Shown piece by piece: positions 44,370-53,162 of a stretch of 64,000 nt of DNA; positions within the stretch are counted from its first letter, which is position 1, and every line of letters starts with the position of its first letter. The position numbers were made by a program, and so were the translations under genes. Under the pieces are notes generated by a model. That model ran no database searches, had not been told where the DNA came from, and saw only the letters and a program-made list of their open reading frames with translations. The stretch is taken from contig NZ_ABGR01000001.1 in the NCBI RefSeq assembly GCF_000171815.1, positions 434,001-498,000 of the forward strand, written 5' to 3'. The stretch is from Vibrio sp. AND4. Its GTDB lineage: Bacteria; Pseudomonadota; Gammaproteobacteria; Enterobacterales; Vibrionaceae.

Positions 44370-45503
44370 TTAACCTTCACCAAGACCTGATGCGATGGCT
44401 TTTCCAATCGAGTCAATGGCTTGGGTTGCATCTGGTCCTTCGGCAGAAAATTGAAGCTGATGACCGTGTTTTACGCCGAGTGCGATGACTTTCATTAGAC
44501 TCTTGGCGTTTACCGCTTTGCCGTCACCATCAAGGTTCACAACGCGAATGGAGGATTCGAATTTCTTCGCTTCTGCCACGAGCATTGCGCCAGGGCGGGC
44601 GTGCAGGCCGTGTGCGTTTTTGATCTTAAACACCGCAGAATTACTTGCTTCAGTAGCGTCGCTTGCCATGTCTTCGCCTGTAAATAGTGCGAGAATTTGT
44701 TCAGCAGATGCATCAAGAAGCTTGTTATGTTCGTTGTTGAATACGAGCTTTGAAATTGTGCTTAGGATAGATTGGTGAGCATCGTTACAAGCGGCAAAAG
44801 CCACAAGAGCTCTCACACTCTCACCTTCAAATTCACAAGCATTAGCGGTTGATACAAAAGAAACGCCGGTCCGAGTCACTTGTTTATTGCTGCCGACTAA
44901 CCATAGGCCATGACCAAGGTGCGTCGGTGTTTTTGTGACTAGGTCTGCCACGAACTCTGTCCCGGCACACTTTTTATTTTTAAGCAAACCACCCGCAACC
45001 GCGCTCATTTGAACCATGTCGCTTGCTGGGAAGTTCAGTTGAATTAGAGAGGCGTCGAAATCAGCTTCTAGCTGAATGTCACCACGAAGTAGGGCAATGA
45101 TGTCGTCTTCGTTTTTCGCATTACGAAGGTGGTCCTCAACTCCGTCAGCCCCCAAAACTTTTGTTAGTTGTTTAAGAATGCCTAAATGCTCATCCGATTT
45201 AGCCGCGATGCCGATTGCTACGAATACTTTATTGCCATCGCCCCATTCAACGCCCATCGGGAAGTGATGGACAGATACACCAGTGGTTTTGACCATAGAT
45301 CGTGTGTCAGTGGTGCCGTGAGGAATTGCGATGCCGTTTCCTAGAAATGTAGAGTTCTGCTTTTCACGGTTTAACATGCCTTCTACATAGCCTTGTTCAA
45401 CCAAACCTTTGTCTGCTAGGTTTTGCGCGATATTTTTGATCGCCTCAAATTTATCCGTCGCGGATTGAGATAGGGTGATGTCATTCTTATTTAGCTTAAG
45501 CAC
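44370..45503 (-). CDS. fruB: PTS fructose EIIA-M-HPr protein (FruB)
   Basis: 377 residues. An EIIA-fructose domain (residues 1-140) has the phospho-histidine in GIAIPHGTTD (His62). A middle domain (about 150-280) follows. A C-terminal HPr-like domain has NAHGLHARPG (His301). It carries phosphate from enzyme I to FruA, bypassing general HPr. First gene of the fru operon. The upstream region holds two FruR-type operators, and fruR is divergent. Confidence 0.95.
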   Translation of the reverse strand: MLKLNKNDITLSQSATDKFEAIKNIAQNLADKGLVEQGYVEGMLNREKQNSTFLGNGIAIPHGTTDTRSMVKTTGVSVHHFPMGVEWGDGNKVFVAIGIAAKSDEHLGILKQLTKVLGADGVEDHLRNAKNEDDIIALLRGDIQLEADFDASLIQLNFPASDMVQMSAVAGGLLKNKKCAGTEFVADLVTKTPTHLGHGLWLVGSNKQVTRTGVSFVSTANACEFEGESVRALVAFAACNDAHQSILSTISKLVFNNEHNKLLDASAEQILALFTGEDMASDATEASNSAVFKIKNAHGLHARPGAMLVAEAKKFESSIRVVNLDGDGKAVNAKSLMKVIALGVKHGHQLQFSAEGPDATQAIDSIGKAIASGLGEG

Positions 45504-45853
45504 GGTGCTTCTCCAGCCTTAAGGTCACTATTTTTGATTCTTTACGCAGAGTTCGGATTGCGTAACGCCGTTTATCTGTAATTTGCTGAACCTCTGTTTC
45601 GGTCGGTAAGCAAGGGTGGTTTACTCAAGGTTTTGACTAAAAGCCACTTAACTGAACGAACTAATTACTCAAAGATCCGTCGGCATTTTGCTTTACCATT
45701 GATAGGGCCAGCAGTAGAGCGAGATTTTTAAAGCATTCAGCGAAACCGTTAAAAAATCAGCGTCAATATACACTTTATTTCATATGAGCAGTAGTCTAGC
45801 AGAGCGTATTTTTGTTGCCTGATTTTAGCAACTTTCGTCAATTTTTAAGTTTT

Positions 45854-45869
45854 GCTGAATCCTTTCAGC
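45854..45869. promoter_or_regulatory. FruR/Cra operator 1
   Basis: GCTGAATCCTTTCAGC is a 16-base site with good half-symmetry, matching the GCTGAA-x-C-G-x-TTCA type of FruR operator. Confidence 0.75.
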
Positions 45870-45876
45870 TTTTATA

Positions 45877-45890
45877 CTGAATCGATTCAG
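45877..45890. promoter_or_regulatory. FruR/Cra operator 2
   Basis: CTGAATCGATTCAG is a perfect 14-base palindrome, 23 bases from operator 1 centre to centre and about 70 bases before fruR. Confidence 0.85.
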
Positions 45891-45961
45891 CATATAATTC
45901 AACTTATCGAGGGATCGCTGATGTATTAGTATGATCCTGCGCACAGAACAGGGCTTAGAAT

Positions 45962-46939
45962 ATGACACTGGATGAAATAGCAAAATTAGCGGGGGTTTCG
46001 AAGACCACCGCAAGCTATGTGATTAACGGCAAAGCTGATAAATACCGCATTAGCGAAAAGACGCAAAAGAGAGTCATGGCGGTGGTTGAGCAGTACGATT
46101 ACAAACCGGATCATGCGGCGTCTTCTTTGCGAGCAGGCAACTCGCGCTCGTTTGGTTTGATCATTCCAGACTTAGAGAACACCAGCTACGCACGATTGGC
46201 AAAATTGATTGAGCAAAGCTCTCGCCAAGCCGGTTATCAAATCCTCATTGGTTGCTCAGATGACAATCCTAAAACCGAAGAGAAGGTCGCTGAAGCGCTG
46301 GTGAGCCGCCGAATTGATGCCTTATTTGTCGCGAGCAGTATGCCAGCAGCCAGTGAGTTCTATTTAAAGCTACAAAACTCGGGAACGCCCGTTATTGCGC
46401 TCGATCGCCCTATGGATGATGAGCACTTTTGCTGTGTGATAAGTGAAGATTTCGATGCGGCATTTGAACTAACCGAATCCGTGTTATCGCCTGAGATAGA
46501 ATCCGTCGGTTTGATCGGTGCATTGGAAACGCTGCAGGTATCTAAAGAGCGTGAACTGGGGTTCAGATCAGCTTGCCAGCAAGATAAAAAAGAAATTCTA
46601 GTGGGTTATGGTGAGCACTTTTCTCGTGAAGAGGGCAAGAAAGTACTCGAAAAATGGATTGTAAAAGGCCAGTTACCAGACGCGATTGTGACCATGTCAT
46701 ACACTTTACTGGAAGGTGTGTTAGATGTGATGTTAGAAAAGCCAGAGTTGATGACTAAAGTACGTTTAGCAACCTTTGGCGATAATCGTTTGCTCGACTT
46801 TCTACCGATTAAAATCAATTCGTTACCACAGCAGTTTGAGCTCATTGCCGACAGTGCAATGGAACTCGCTCTGAATGCCTCAGCAAAACGTTACAAAGCG
46901 GGCTTGGAGTTGATATCGCGTAAGATCGTCAAACGTTGA
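45962..46939 (+). CDS. fruR: LacI-family fructose regulator FruR (Cra)
   Basis: 325 residues. The N-terminal LacI helix-turn-helix reads MTLDEIAKLAGVSKTTASYV, then a hinge helix region, followed by a periplasmic-binding-type sugar-phosphate domain (SRSFGLIIPDLENTSYARL and later VTMSYTLLEG). It is divergent from fruBKA with two operators between them. In enterobacteria Cra senses fructose phosphates. The same is likely here. Whether it represses or activates cannot be read from sequence. Confidence 0.95.
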   Translation: MTLDEIAKLAGVSKTTASYVINGKADKYRISEKTQKRVMAVVEQYDYKPDHAASSLRAGNSRSFGLIIPDLENTSYARLAKLIEQSSRQAGYQILIGCSDDNPKTEEKVAEALVSRRIDALFVASSMPAASEFYLKLQNSGTPVIALDRPMDDEHFCCVISEDFDAAFELTESVLSPEIESVGLIGALETLQVSKERELGFRSACQQDKKEILVGYGEHFSREEGKKVLEKWIVKGQLPDAIVTMSYTLLEGVLDVMLEKPELMTKVRLATFGDNRLLDFLPIKINSLPQQFELIADSAMELALNASAKRYKAGLELISRKIVKR

Positions 46940-46945
46940 ACCACG

Positions 46946-47911
46946 CTACAGCTTAATCTCTACTGTCAGCGCCACGAACGCGTGGTCGCTGGCGTTTTTA
47001 TCTCGGGCAAAAGACGGATTGATCAAGTGGGTATCCAGCACTTGGTAGTCCGTGACTTCGGCTATGGATACATCAGCATGTGCATCGAACTCTTGCGATA
47101 ACAAGATGTAATCCAATACATTTCCTTTTGCAAAGTAATAGTGCGTGGCTGGGCGAGAGTCCAATGAGGGTGCTACTTGCAACTTCCAGCCATCAGTGAG
47201 CTGTAAATCAGTGACGCTGTCACCGTATGGTTCGACTAACACGTTGTTGACGCTAGTTGGCGTAATGGTTTGGTTCATATCACCCATCAATAAGGTCGGC
47301 ATAGGGTTGAGTGCGTACTGTTTTTGCATAGCGTCGCGCAGCATGGCCGCCTCCCAACCACGTTGCTGGGTAGAAAGCCAACGGGCAATGGGCTTGCTCG
47401 CGTCTTCAGGTTTGTCAGAATCAGCGGGCCGTTGTGACTTTAAGTGCATCACGTAAACGGCGATATGCCCAATGATTGGATGAATAATGTGCGCGCGCAG
47501 CGGTTTTCGACTAAAAGGTGGTGCACTCATACTGCCAAATACATCAAGCGTATTTTGCTCGAATGTCACGGCTTCAACGTGTTCTATGGGGAAACGAGAG
47601 GCCAAAGCGACGACGGGACGCGAGTAGATGTAATCGCCTTCAATATGTGGCGTGTCGACACTGGCAAAGTATAGGTAGCCAATTTCAGCAAAGAAATCTT
47701 TGGTTTCTTGAATGCTAAACACTTCTTGTAAGCCAATGATGTCGGGACTAAGTTGTTCGAATTGCGATTTTGTCCAGGTGAGTTTGTCTTGCCAATCGTC
47801 GAAGGAGTATATGTTTTCGAAATCGTAATACGCGCCAGGCGGTGCCACAAAGTTCAATAGATTAGCGGTAGCAAAGGTAATGCGGTTTTCAGTAGACAAA
47901 ATATCATTCAT
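46946..47911 (-). CDS. Endonuclease/exonuclease/phosphatase family protein
   Basis: 321 residues with the metal-dependent EEP fold motifs in order: ITFATANLLNF, DIIGLQEVF (Glu for metal), YVMHLKSQR, LLMGDMN, and ASDHAFVALTV at the end with the catalytic Asp-His pair. The substrate cannot be assigned. Relatives include DNases, sphingomyelinases and inositol phosphatases. No signal peptide is visible, so it is probably cytoplasmic. It converges with fruR (six bases between stops). Confidence 0.85.
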   Translation of the reverse strand: MNDILSTENRITFATANLLNFVAPPGAYYDFENIYSFDDWQDKLTWTKSQFEQLSPDIIGLQEVFSIQETKDFFAEIGYLYFASVDTPHIEGDYIYSRPVVALASRFPIEHVEAVTFEQNTLDVFGSMSAPPFSRKPLRAHIIHPIIGHIAVYVMHLKSQRPADSDKPEDASKPIARWLSTQQRGWEAAMLRDAMQKQYALNPMPTLLMGDMNQTITPTSVNNVLVEPYGDSVTDLQLTDGWKLQVAPSLDSRPATHYYFAKGNVLDYILLSQEFDAHADVSIAEVTDYQVLDTHLINPSFARDKNASDHAFVALTVEIKL

Positions 47912-48025
47912 ACAAGGAGTTATTAAATGATTATATACCGATTTAGACCGCTTGAGTGAAGATCACGTTTCTATTTGCAGGCATTCCGTTTAAACTTCAG
48001 GCATCAAGTAAAATGAGTAACGAGC

Positions 48026-48565
48026 ATGACCCAAGATTATCAAGAAGAAGAGTATTTAGAAGGCGAAGAGATTGAGATCGAAGCGATCGGTATCGATGTA
48101 GACGCACACCCAATTGAGCTGTACAAGCTTTTTAAAATCGCGAACTTGGTAAGTGGTGGTGGTGAGGCGAAGCACATCATCGAAGAAGGTTATGTTGCAG
48201 TAAACGGTGAGCTTGAGACGCGTAAACGTCGCAAAATGTACGATGGTGATTTCTTTGAGTTCAACCAAGAATACTATGTGGTTGCGTGTGATGCACCAGT
48301 GACAGAACCGGAAACAGCAGAGCAAAAAGCAGAGAAGAAGGCGAAAAAAGAGGCGCAAAAAGCTCGCAAAGATAAGCCTCGCTCAAAAAAGAACGACAAA
48401 TCGAATGTTAAGGGACCTCAGTCAACAGGTCGTAAAGCCGCCCACAAAGAGTTTAAAGCTAAGCAAGAGGCTTTGTCTCAGTCTTCTAAGAAAGGCAAGA
48501 AAGACGATAAGCCTCAAGCGAGTCGTGATCCGAAGAGCGGACGCAACTCTATCGACTTTTTCTAA
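48026..48565 (+). CDS. S4-domain RNA-binding protein with basic tail
   Basis: 179 residues. An S4 RNA-binding domain spans about residues 25-90 (KLFKIANLVSGGGEAKHIIEEG, then VAVNGELETRKRRKMYDGDFFEF), like YbcJ/RlfA-type S4 proteins. The C-terminal 85 residues are a highly charged, low-complexity Lys/Ala/Ser tail that should bind nucleic acid non-specifically. The natural target, probably rRNA, is not known from sequence. It is followed by a bidirectional terminator. Confidence 0.85.
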   Translation: MTQDYQEEEYLEGEEIEIEAIGIDVDAHPIELYKLFKIANLVSGGGEAKHIIEEGYVAVNGELETRKRRKMYDGDFFEFNQEYYVVACDAPVTEPETAEQKAEKKAKKEAQKARKDKPRSKKNDKSNVKGPQSTGRKAAHKEFKAKQEALSQSSKKGKKDDKPQASRDPKSGRNSIDFF

Positions 48566-48644
48566 TAACAATCGTAGTTAATATCTGGGCACTTACTTGC
48601 TGCAATCAACATAAGTAATTGATTTAAAATTAGAACTCATATAA

Positions 48645-48683
48645 AAAGTGCCGCTTCGGTTTATTACCCAAGCGGCGCTTTCG
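48645..48683. terminator. Bidirectional terminator
   Basis: AAAGTGCCGCTT pairs with AAGCGGCGCTTT (one wobble), with TTTCGTTT on one side and TTTTTAT on the other. It lies between the S4 gene and the convergent transporter operon. Confidence 0.88.
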
Positions 48684-48767
48684 TTTCTGGAATTGATTTA
48701 TAAGCTAAACACCTTTGCAATTATCACTAGTGACATTGTCACGTGTTAGTCGGTCGCAGCTATTAGA

Positions 48768-49688
48768 TCAGTTTGAATGGGATGCTGATTTTTTCTCTAT
48801 GTATCTAAAAACCATCGATAGACCAAAACAAATCAGGAAGTAAACAAAACCGACAATAAGCCAAATTTCGAAAATGTAGCCAGATGAATTTGCCATCTCT
48901 GTGCCGACGAAGGTCATTTCTTGTATTGAGATCAGTGACACGATGGAGGTATCTTTGACCAGTGAAATGGTTTGCCCCGCAAGTGCCGGTGTGATGGCTT
49001 TTAATACTTGAGGAGCGATGATAAAGCGGTACTTAACCCAAAGTGACAACCCGAGTGAATCCGCAGCTTCCCATTGGCCTTTGTCTATGCCTTGTAATCC
49101 GGCTCGCACGACTTCAGCCACGTAGGCAGCAGAAAGCAGGCCAATACAAAAGACGCCGGATGCAAGGTTTTCCCATAAGTTAGCTGGGCCAAAGAAAAAA
49201 TGTTGAATCGCATTGGGTTCTCCGCGGTAGTTGCGCAGAATATCGTCTAATCCAAGCAGTGGTATCAATTGGTTAGAGACGAAGAAGTAGAATATGAACA
49301 CAAACACTAAAGGGGGGATGTTCCGCACCAATTGTATAAACGCGTTGGCTGGTGTGCGTAGCCATTTCGAATCTGAGAAGCGTGCTAATCCAAGCAAGGT
49401 GCCTAACACCAGTGCAAATGTAATACCCCAAACACTGAGACGTAAAGTTGAAATTAAACCTTGGAAGAAATACGGTAATCCACCGTCTGCTCTGGGTGTA
49501 AACAAGAGCTCAGTTGCTTCTTTCCAATGCCAGATGTAATTAACCCCAACGGTGGAACGATAATACAACCAAACTCCAGCAAGTGCGCAGATAGCCAGCA
49601 GCACCCAATCCAGTAAGTTAAAACGATTGATGGAAAAACCTGATTTTTTTTTGGTTGGCGCAACGCGAGTGGTAGTTTGTCCGCTCAA
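48768..49688 (-). CDS. Polar amino acid ABC transporter permease (second)
   Basis: 306 residues of the HisM/GltK-type inner-membrane permease: a 40-residue cytoplasmic N-terminus, about six membrane segments and the EAA loop AADSLGLSLWVKYRFIIAPQVLKAITPAL. It pairs with the other permease in this operon to form the channel for a polar amino acid. It is 75 bases after the binding-protein gene, with a hairpin between that could favour the binding protein over the permease. Confidence 0.9.
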   Translation of the reverse strand: MSGQTTTRVAPTKKKSGFSINRFNLLDWVLLAICALAGVWLYYRSTVGVNYIWHWKEATELLFTPRADGGLPYFFQGLISTLRLSVWGITFALVLGTLLGLARFSDSKWLRTPANAFIQLVRNIPPLVFVFIFYFFVSNQLIPLLGLDDILRNYRGEPNAIQHFFFGPANLWENLASGVFCIGLLSAAYVAEVVRAGLQGIDKGQWEAADSLGLSLWVKYRFIIAPQVLKAITPALAGQTISLVKDTSIVSLISIQEMTFVGTEMANSSGYIFEIWLIVGFVYFLICFGLSMVFRYIEKKSASHSN

Positions 49689-49712
49689 GGTTTAACTCCG
49701 CTAGTGAATAAA

Positions 49713-49736
49713 GGCCGACCCGTTAAACAAGTCGGC
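49713..49736 (-). terminator. Hairpin between binding-protein and permease genes
   Basis: GCCGAC pairs with GTCGGC. On the minus strand it lies after the binding-protein stop codon and lacks a long T tract, so it probably stabilises or partly ends the transcript. Confidence 0.55.
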
Positions 49737-49763
49737 AGTTTGATTTTTTGTAATAAATTGTAG

Positions 49764-50582
49764 CTATTGACCTTGTGCTACTTGGTCTTTCCAATCAAGC
49801 GTTGAGAACCAGTACTCGTAACGTTCATCTAGCCAACCATCCTTCGTGCGTGCCGCAATCCATTGGTTAAAGAAAGCTTTTTTGTCTTCCTCACCAAGGC
49901 GAACCGCAAAGGCTTCGTTACCTTTCGATAGGCGCTCAGAAAATGGCGTAAACAGTTTATCTGCGTGTTTGATTGACTCGTGTTCTGGTTTCGGACTGGA
50001 TGCGATGACGGCGTGCGCGTTTCCATTCAGCACTTCTTGGAATGCTTGGGCATCGTCATCAAACTGAAGCAGCTTAGCCTTAGGGAAGGTTTCACGTGCC
50101 ACTTGAACCGTGTATGCACCGCGGCGAACGGCAATCTTGACGCGGCGAGAATTAAAGTCTGAAAACTCGCTGAAGCCCTCTGCTAGCTTGGTATTTGCTG
50201 CCACCTGCACGCCTGAGTGTGAATAAGGTTCAGTGAACAGAACGCTTTTTGAACGCTCTGGGGTAATGGACATACCGCCGATTATTACGTCGAATTTTTT
50301 CGCTAATAGAGCAGGGATGATCCCGTCCCATGCGGTTGGGACAAACTCGACTTTTAGGCCTGAATCCGCAGCTAAGCGCTTGGCCACATCAATTTCGAAA
50401 CCAATCAGTTCGCCTTGTTTATTGCGCATTGCCCAAGGTACGAATGTCGACATACCAACGCGCAGCGTGCCACGTTCTTTGATTTGATCAACGTTAGGCG
50501 TTGCGGCTTTCTCATTGGCTAATGAGGGTAAAGCAATCGCAATTCCTAATAATGCGGTTATGGTCGTTTTGAATAACTTCAT
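49764..50582 (-). CDS. Polar amino acid ABC transporter substrate-binding protein
   Basis: 272 residues with a signal peptide (MKLFKTTITALLGIAIALPSLA). The mature protein is a family 3 solute-binding protein: GTLRVGMSTFVPW, then GFEIDVAKRLAADSGL, FVPTAWDGIIPALLAKKFDVI and GGMSITPERSKSVLFTEPY. It binds a polar amino acid in the periplasm, but the exact ligand is not fixed by sequence. It lies between the two permease genes, nine bases after the first. Confidence 0.93.
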   Translation of the reverse strand: MKLFKTTITALLGIAIALPSLANEKAATPNVDQIKERGTLRVGMSTFVPWAMRNKQGELIGFEIDVAKRLAADSGLKVEFVPTAWDGIIPALLAKKFDVIIGGMSITPERSKSVLFTEPYSHSGVQVAANTKLAEGFSEFSDFNSRRVKIAVRRGAYTVQVARETFPKAKLLQFDDDAQAFQEVLNGNAHAVIASSPKPEHESIKHADKLFTPFSERLSKGNEAFAVRLGEEDKKAFFNQWIAARTKDGWLDERYEYWFSTLDWKDQVAQGQ

Positions 50583-50591
50583 ACTATTTCC

Positions 50592-51389
50592 TTATAATTT
50601 TCGCCAACTGGCCCCTAGTTTGTGTTCTAGCCAAGCGGATAAGCCAGAAAGCGTTAACGTAAGAGCAAGGTAAATGGCTGCCACTGTAAACCAGATTTCG
50701 AATGGCATCGCCGTTTCAGAGACGATGTTTCTTGCTTCGGTCGTGAGGTCAAATATCGCCATCACACTCACGATCGATGAGTTTTTTATTAATGAGACCA
50801 CTTCGTTAGTCAGGGGGGGCAGAGTGCGCTGAAGTACCTGAGGTAGAATGACATCTTTGTAGGCAAAGAAAGGGGATAGACCCAAGCTCTTCGCTGCCTC
50901 AAACTGACCTTTTGCAATGCTGCTTAAGCCCGCGCGAAAGATCTCTGCGGTATAGGCTCCTTGGAAAAGCGACAGCGCTAAAACGGCGCTACTGAATCTG
51001 TCTAAACCGATAACGGGGCCAAACACAAAGTAAAGGAGGTAAATTTGCACCAATAAGGGGGTGTTTCGAATTACTTCCACATAGGTCACGCCAATGGCAT
51101 TACCGACCTTGGAGTGGCTAAGACGTAATAATGCGGTTACTAAGCCGATGGCCAAAGTGAAGATCAAACTGATCGCGGAGATTTTCAGTGTAACCATGAG
51201 GCCACTGATCAATTCGGCTGACCACCATTCACCATCTTCATAAAATGCGATGTAATCTGGCACGCGTTCCCATTGCCATTGATATCCAATTGTCTGTGCA
51301 CCAGAATTGAGCAGTAAAACAATAGCAATCAGCAGAAATATGATTTGCAACAGAGCTTGCAAAACGGGTTTTAAGACTCGAAACGCCAT
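50592..51389 (-). CDS. Polar amino acid ABC transporter permease (first)
   Basis: 265 residues of the HisM/GltJ-type permease with about five membrane segments and the EAA loop EAAKSLGLSPFFAYKDVILPQVLQRTLPPL. It forms a heterodimer with the second permease gene of the operon. It begins three bases after the ATPase stop codon, so translation is coupled. Confidence 0.92.
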   Translation of the reverse strand: MAFRVLKPVLQALLQIIFLLIAIVLLLNSGAQTIGYQWQWERVPDYIAFYEDGEWWSAELISGLMVTLKISAISLIFTLAIGLVTALLRLSHSKVGNAIGVTYVEVIRNTPLLVQIYLLYFVFGPVIGLDRFSSAVLALSLFQGAYTAEIFRAGLSSIAKGQFEAAKSLGLSPFFAYKDVILPQVLQRTLPPLTNEVVSLIKNSSIVSVMAIFDLTTEARNIVSETAMPFEIWFTVAAIYLALTLTLSGLSAWLEHKLGASWRKL

Positions 51390-51392
51390 CGG

Positions 51393-52136
51393 CTAGTAGC
51401 TCAAAATTTGATTTAAAAACGCTTGTGTACGAGGGTGCTTGGGGGTCTCGAAAAGTGCAACAGGTGAATTCATTTCGATGATTTGGCCTTCGTCCATGAA
51501 TACAACTCGATGTGCCACCTTTTTCGCAAAGCCCATTTCATGTGTAACGCAAATCATGGTCATGCCGCTTTGTGCTAGCTCCACCATTACATCCAATACC
51601 TCGTTGATCATCTCTGGGTCAAGGGCTGAGGTAGGTTCATCGAACAGCAGCAGATCTGGTTCCATACAAAGTGAGCGAGCGATCGCTACGCGTTGCTGTT
51701 GACCACCAGACAGCTGAACCGGGTATTTGTTGGCTTGCTCTTCGATGTTAACGCGTTTTAAATACTTCATTGCGCGCTCTTTGGCTTCTTGTTTTGAAAG
51801 CTTCAAAGTACGGGTGGGCGCAAGTGTGAGATTTTCTAAAACGGTCAGGTGCGGAAATAGGTGAAAGTGCTGAAATACCATGCCCACTTTCCCTGTTTTT
51901 TGTGCTTTGGAACTTGCAGGATGTTCGAAGACGCAGAGTTGACCTTCTTGGATGGATTCTAAGTGGTTTATGCAGCGGATTAACGTGGATTTACCAGAGC
52001 CCGAAGGGCCACAAATAACGACGATTTCACCAGAATGTACTGAAAAATTAATGTCTTTGAGGGCGTGATACTCTCCATACCACTTGTTTACGCCGCTAAA
52101 CTCGACGACGGTGTTTTTCTCTTTCAAGGTTGCCAA
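51393..52136 (-). CDS. Polar amino acid ABC transporter ATPase
   Basis: 247 residues with all ABC motifs: Walker [13 protein letters not shown] (about 41-51), signature [16 protein letters not shown], Walker [15 protein letters not shown] and H-loop [20 protein letters not shown]. GlnQ/GltL-type. It is the first gene of the four-gene operon, in the order ATPase, permease, binding protein, permease. Confidence 0.95.
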   Translation of the reverse strand: MATLKEKNTVVEFSGVNKWYGEYHALKDINFSVHSGEIVVICGPSGSGKSTLIRCINHLESIQEGQLCVFEHPASSKAQKTGKVGMVFQHFHLFPHLTVLENLTLAPTRTLKLSKQEAKERAMKYLKRVNIEEQANKYPVQLSGGQQQRVAIARSLCMEPDLLLFDEPTSALDPEMINEVLDVMVELAQSGMTMICVTHEMGFAKKVAHRVVFMDEGQIIEMNSPVALFETPKHPRTQAFLNQILSY

Positions 52137-52261
52137 CTTTTAGAATCACTTTCTTATTACAATAACAAGTATTTAACCGTATTTCACCTGTTAATCAAGC
52201 ACAAACTGACCAACTGGTGAGCAAATGACTCATCACTAATCTAACTGACAATATACCCATT

Positions 52262-52900
52262 TTAGATGAAGCGGATCACAATGGCGAAGACCGACATCGT
52301 AATAAGAAACTGAGCCGAATAATAGGTGGTCATTACAACTTGGCGTGAGAATATTGAAGTGTTACCAAAACGCTCGAATGCAAGCACAACGCCTGACATC
52401 GTAAAGATAAAACTCCCAAGAACCGCAAATGCCGACGATTGAGTTTTGCCGCTGGCGTAGTACTCCAAGGCCATCCAAAGCATGGACATCAAAAAGAAAA
52501 TGTAACTTGCGACGGGCCATTTCTCTTTACCTAGGTTGGGCTTAAAAAAGATATAGACACACAGGCCTACGCCGAATACGACAAAGGGGAACCATGGCGT
52601 AAAATGCCATCCAGCCATATTGATAAAGGCTAAGCTGTAGCAAATTTGAGCAAGACAAAACAGTTTAATAGCAGGGACAAATTGATCTTTTTGTTGCATC
52701 AAGATTAAGTTACCCATGAGTGACAGTAAAAGGCCGCAAATGATCCACTCGGTGTAGGGAAGGTGACTGGCTGGGGATAGGAGTAACATCCCGATCATTG
52801 TTGCGATTGGGAGCGGTTTGGTCAAAAAGAATAACCACTTAGGGCCAGTCTTAATACTAATGACATGCATAAACGCGCAAGCTAAGACAATTAGCCACAT
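52262..52900 (-). CDS. YhhN/TMEM86-family membrane protein
   Basis: 212 residues with about eight membrane segments and little soluble part. The layout and motifs such as KTGPKWLFFLTKPLPIA and the late RFGNTSIFSRQ match the YhhN family, whose eukaryotic TMEM86 members act as lysoplasmalogenases. Whether bacterial members do so is not settled. It appears monocistronic. Confidence 0.75.
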   Translation of the reverse strand: MWLIVLACAFMHVISIKTGPKWLFFLTKPLPIATMIGMLLLSPASHLPYTEWIICGLLLSLMGNLILMQQKDQFVPAIKLFCLAQICYSLAFINMAGWHFTPWFPFVVFGVGLCVYIFFKPNLGKEKWPVASYIFFLMSMLWMALEYYASGKTQSSAFAVLGSFIFTMSGVVLAFERFGNTSIFSRQVVMTTYYSAQFLITMSVFAIVIRFI

Positions 52901-53093
52901 ACGATAAACTCTTAAATAGAAAATTAAGCGCTCATTTTTATGAGCAAGGCCAACTGATATCTCGAATGGTAAGAACGGTTTTGTATTTGGTTATCATCTT
53001 ACACAACACCATTGAACTATTTGTTTTTTGTTACTTTTACAGCAAAAAAGTTCAAATTATATCGATTTGTCAATTTGCGGCTAAATTACCATA

Positions 53094-53130
53094 AAAAAAC
53101 GGTCTTGTGTCTACGAGGGACACAAGACCG
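53094..53130 (-). terminator. Terminator of the alcohol dehydrogenase gene
   Basis: A 12-bp perfect stem (CGGTCTTGTGTC with GACACAAGACCG), with TTTTTTT following on the minus strand. Confidence 0.92.
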
Positions 53131-53162
53131 ATAAAAAAGACAGTATTTTGATAACTCGGTCG

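Larger units (their letters stand above)
45504..45961. promoter_or_regulatory. 458-base fruB-fruR control region
   Basis: It contains both FruR/Cra-type operators near the fruR side and promoters for both directions. No gene-sized ORF is convincing. The long leader upstream of fruB (more than 300 bases after the operators) may hold further control. Confidence 0.6.
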
